Shown here piece after piece: positions 5,388-7,327 of a stretch of 7,327 nucleotides of DNA. The notes beneath the pieces were generated by a model. That model worked only from the letters and a program-made list of their open reading frames with translations. It was not told the DNA's origin and searched no databases. Location of the stretch: assembly GCA_041484845.1 (NCBI GenBank), contig JBGPIK010000350.1:1-7327 (forward strand). The letters run 5' to 3'. Positions within the stretch are counted from its first letter, which is position 1; every line of letters starts with the position of its first letter. The stretch comes from JBGPIK01 sp041484845. GTDB lineage: Bacteria; Desulfobacterota; Binatia; UBA9968. The position numbers and the translations under genes are program-made.

Positions 5388-6014
5388 TTGGCTAGATACA
5401 CAGAATCTGTGTGCCGGCTTTGCAGGCGAGAAAACCTTAAGCTGTTTCTCAAGGGCGAGCGCTGTTATACCGATAAATGCGCCATCGAACGGCGTAACTA
5501 CCCGCCCGGGGAACACGGCCAGGCAAGGCCTAAGTTTTCTGAATACAGCATTCAGCTGCGTGAAAAGCAGAAGGTGAAACGCATTTACGGCCTTCTGGAG
5601 AACCAATTTCGTCGCACTTTTGCGGCGGCGGCGAGAACCAAAGGTATTACCGGCGAGGCGCTTTTAGTACTGCTGGAGCGCAGACTGGACAACGTTGCTT
5701 ACAGGCTCGGCTTCGCGACTTCTCGCGCGGAGGCAAGATCGCTCGTGCGTCACGGCCATGTGCTCGTCAACGGAAAGAAAATAAACATTCCTTCCTATGC
5801 GGTTCGCGTCGGCGATATGGTCTCGGTAAAGGAGCGTAGCCGCCAAATAGGGCGGGTACTCACAGCGATGGAGGCCGCTCAACGGCGCGGCATTCCTGAA
5901 TGGGCGGATTTGGATCGGGATGCCTTCGCTGGTCGCATCAAGATATTGCCGACGCGCAGTGATATCACGATGCCGATCAACGAGAAACTTATTGTAGAGC
6001 TGTATTCGAAGTAA
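5388..6014 (+). CDS. rpsD: Small-subunit ribosomal protein S4 (uS4), zinc-binding form
   Basis: S4 is a primary 16S rRNA binder that nucleates assembly of the 30S body and lines the mRNA entry channel; in enteric bacteria it also represses the alpha operon. From TTG 5388 the product is 208 residues, the family norm, beginning MARYTESVCRLCRRE. The four cysteines C9, C12, C26 and C31 form a zinc site, so this is the C+ form. The NYPPGEHG motif (37-44) follows. The S4 RNA-binding domain spans about 98-160: RRLDNVAYRLGFATSR (98-113), EARSLVRHGHVLVNGKKINIPSY (115-137) and VRVGDMVSVKE (139-149). The C-terminus ends INEKLIVELYSK. The frame extends upstream to TTG 5340, which would add 16 residues with no homology to S4. 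The Shine-Dalgarno at 5376-5382 decides for 5388. It sits 17 bases after rpsK. Confidence 0.97.
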   Translation: MARYTESVCRLCRRENLKLFLKGERCYTDKCAIERRNYPPGEHGQARPKFSEYSIQLREKQKVKRIYGLLENQFRRTFAAAARTKGITGEALLVLLERRLDNVAYRLGFATSRAEARSLVRHGHVLVNGKKINIPSYAVRVGDMVSVKERSRQIGRVLTAMEAAQRRGIPEWADLDRDAFAGRIKILPTRSDITMPINEKLIVELYSK

Positions 6015-6021
6015 CTTATGT

Positions 6022-6027
6022 GGGGAG
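6022..6027 (+). promoter_or_regulatory. Shine-Dalgarno GGGGAG that sets the rpoA start
   Basis: GGGGAG lies five bases before ATG 6033 and just after the earlier in-frame ATG 6018, so it can serve 6033 but not 6018. Confidence 0.7.
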
Positions 6028-6032
6028 AAACT

Positions 6033-7061
6033 ATGTCTACTATGTATAGGCATTGGACCGATCTGATCAAACCCAAGCAATTGGAGGTGGACGAGAAAAC
6101 CCTGACCTTGACTTACGGCAAATTTTACGCGGAGCCTTTCGAACGTGGCTTCGGCCAAACTATCGGTAATTCGCTCCGCAGAATTCTACTGTCTTCGCTC
6201 ATGGGAGCATCCATTACCGCCGTTCGGATCAAGGGAATTCTTCATGAATTTTCCACCGTCCCCGGAATAACGGAAGATGTCGCTGACATCATCCTTAATC
6301 TCAAAGAAGTGCGGTTGCGACTTAACGACGCAGAGCAACAAACGCTTAAAATCGAGGCCAAGGGGCCTGGACCGGTGCTTGCAAAAGATATCATTGGCCC
6401 CGCAACGGTTGAGATCTTAAATCCGGAACACAAAATCGCCACCCTGGCTCGAGACGCGAAGCTCGAAATGGAAATGACCGCTAAACTCGGGCGCGGCTAC
6501 GTGCCGGCGGAGAGAAATAAAGAAGAAGGAGCGCCGGTAGATACGATTTTCATAGATGCGATCTTTTCTCCGGTGCACAAAGTAAATTTTACGGTGACCA
6601 ATGCGCGTTTGGGACAAAGGAGCGATTATGACCGCGTCGTTTTCGAGGTCTACACCGACGGCAGCGTGAAGCCGGATGACGCGGTGGCGTATGCGGCCAA
6701 GATTCTCCAGGACCAGGTGGGCATATTTGTTAATTTTCAGGATGAACCGCACCCGGAGAAGCGCCAAGATGGACCGGTGATTCCTCTCAACGACAATCTT
6801 TTCCGTAGCGTGGACGAACTCGAGTTTTCAGTGCGCTCACAGAACTGCTTACAGAACGCCGACATCAAGTACATTGGTGAGCTCGTTCAAAAGAGTGAGC
6901 AGGAAATGCTGAAAACTAAGAATTTCGGCCATAAATCGCTCAATGAAATCAAAGAGATTCTTCGTGAAATGGGACTAGAACTCGGCATGAAGGTCGAACA
7001 TTTCCCGTCTCGGGAAGAGATTGAGGCGCGCAAGCGCGCGAGCGAGAAGGAGCCGGCATAA
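6033..7061 (+). CDS. rpoA: DNA-directed RNA polymerase subunit alpha
   Basis: The alpha subunit dimerises to nucleate assembly of the polymerase core, and its C-terminal domain contacts UP elements and activators. From ATG 6033 the product is 342 residues. The N-terminal domain (about 1-235) shows YGKFYAEPFERGFGQTIGNSLRRILLSSLMGASITAVRI (28-66), the dimerisation and beta-contact region, then EFSTVPGITEDVADIILNLKEV (73-94). A linker follows, near EPHPEKRQDGPV. In the C-terminal domain (about 256-325) the residues matching E. coli R265, N268, C269, G296, K298 and S299 are all present, as R268, N271, C272, G299, K301 and S302. UP-element binding is therefore expected. The tail after HFPSREEIEARKR is charged. 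ATG 6018 would add five residues but has no ribosome-binding site; ATG 6042 is too far from GGGGAG. It lies 18 bases after rpsD and three before rplQ. Confidence 0.98.
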   Translation: MSTMYRHWTDLIKPKQLEVDEKTLTLTYGKFYAEPFERGFGQTIGNSLRRILLSSLMGASITAVRIKGILHEFSTVPGITEDVADIILNLKEVRLRLNDAEQQTLKIEAKGPGPVLAKDIIGPATVEILNPEHKIATLARDAKLEMEMTAKLGRGYVPAERNKEEGAPVDTIFIDAIFSPVHKVNFTVTNARLGQRSDYDRVVFEVYTDGSVKPDDAVAYAAKILQDQVGIFVNFQDEPHPEKRQDGPVIPLNDNLFRSVDELEFSVRSQNCLQNADIKYIGELVQKSEQEMLKTKNFGHKSLNEIKEILREMGLELGMKVEHFPSREEIEARKRASEKEPA

Positions 7062-7064
7062 ATC

Positions 7065-7327
7065 ATGCGCCACTTGAAATCAGGCAGAAAACTGAGTCGC
7101 ACGTCCAGCCACCGTTGGGCTCTGATTCGCAATCTGATCACGTCATTGCTGCGCGACGAGAAAATTCAAACCACCGATCCCAAGGCTAAAGAACTCAGAC
7201 GTTGGGCTGATCGCGTGATTACGCTGGGGAAACAAGGAAGTCTGCACGCGCGCCGCCAAGTGCTGGGCATTGTCCAAGATAAAGCCGTGGTGCGTAAACT
7301 CTTCGATAGCATCGCGCCGCGATTCAA
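7065..7327 (+). CDS. rplQ: Large-subunit ribosomal protein L17 (bL17), 3'-partial
   Basis: L17 is a 50S protein near the exit side of the peptide tunnel. Eighty-seven codons are visible before the window ends. The start MRHLKSGRKLSRTSSHRWALIRNLITSLLRDEKIQTT is typical L17, as are DPKAKELRRWADRVITLGKQ and LHARRQVL. The last part, DKAVVRKLFDSIAPRF, is the segment usually found around residues 70-90, so some 25 or more residues are missing beyond the edge. A Trp replaces the more usual residue in SHR-x-AL. The ATG follows the rpoA stop by three bases. AAGGAG at 7047-7052, inside rpoA, is a possible ribosome-binding site at long spacing (12 bases), so coupling with rpoA is likely. It closes the alpha operon in most bacteria. 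Confidence 0.97.
   Translation, partial: MRHLKSGRKLSRTSSHRWALIRNLITSLLRDEKIQTTDPKAKELRRWADRVITLGKQGSLHARRQVLGIVQDKAVVRKLFDSIAPRF

Noticed and set aside
5664..6158. Antisense open frame of 164 codons opposite rpsD/rpoA
   Set aside because: It spans two conserved sense genes, has no family resemblance, and would need a convergent promoter for which there is no evidence.
1..7327. Mobile element, CRISPR array, phage or defence genes
   Set aside because: The entire window is accounted for by thirteen conserved housekeeping genes and short gaps; no direct repeats, transposase or spacer pattern is visible.

Overview
This window is an uninterrupted stretch of a bacterial ribosomal-protein supercluster: the distal spc operon running straight into the alpha operon, all on the + strand. 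Order: rplR (5' end cut by the window edge), rpsE, rplO, secY, adk, map, infA, rpmJ, rpsM, rpsK, rpsD, rpoA, rplQ (3' end cut by the window edge). Apart from gaps of 2 to 76 bases it is fully coding. I see no mobile element, CRISPR array, tRNA, rRNA or convincing terminator.

Organism: a bacterium of moderate GC content. The secY-adk-map-infA-rpmJ-rpsM-rpsK-rpsD-rpoA-rplQ order is common outside the gamma-proteobacteria. The style of the RpoA and S5 N-termini, and an alpha subunit of about 342 residues, recall Desulfobacterota or related (former delta-proteobacterial) lineages, probably uncultured. That placement is an impression from remembered protein sequences, not a computed result. There is no sign of horizontal transfer within the block.

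Layout: bases 1-1326 encode large- and small-subunit ribosomal proteins (L18, S5, L15). Bases 1319-4053 encode the Sec translocon channel SecY, adenylate kinase and methionine aminopeptidase. Bases 4089-4435 encode IF-1 and L36. Bases 4512-7327 encode S13, S11, S4, the RNA polymerase alpha subunit and L17. The genes link ribosome assembly, translation initiation, nascent-chain processing and export, nucleotide balance and transcription. Very short gaps and overlaps (2 bases rpsE/rplO, 8-base overlap rplO/secY, 4-base GTGA overlap adk/map) point to co-transcription and translational coupling.

Points of interest are modest. No rpmD (L30) lies between rpsE and rplO. S11 has a charged N-terminal extension. 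S4, L36 and the adenylate kinase LID are all cysteine-rich zinc-type variants. TTG or GTG starts are frequent, and Shine-Dalgarno placement moves several starts downstream of the longest reading frame. infA has no recognisable Shine-Dalgarno. The 76-base rpmJ-rpsM gap is the only place in the window with room for a separate leader. I found no new biological system here; this is a conserved housekeeping region.
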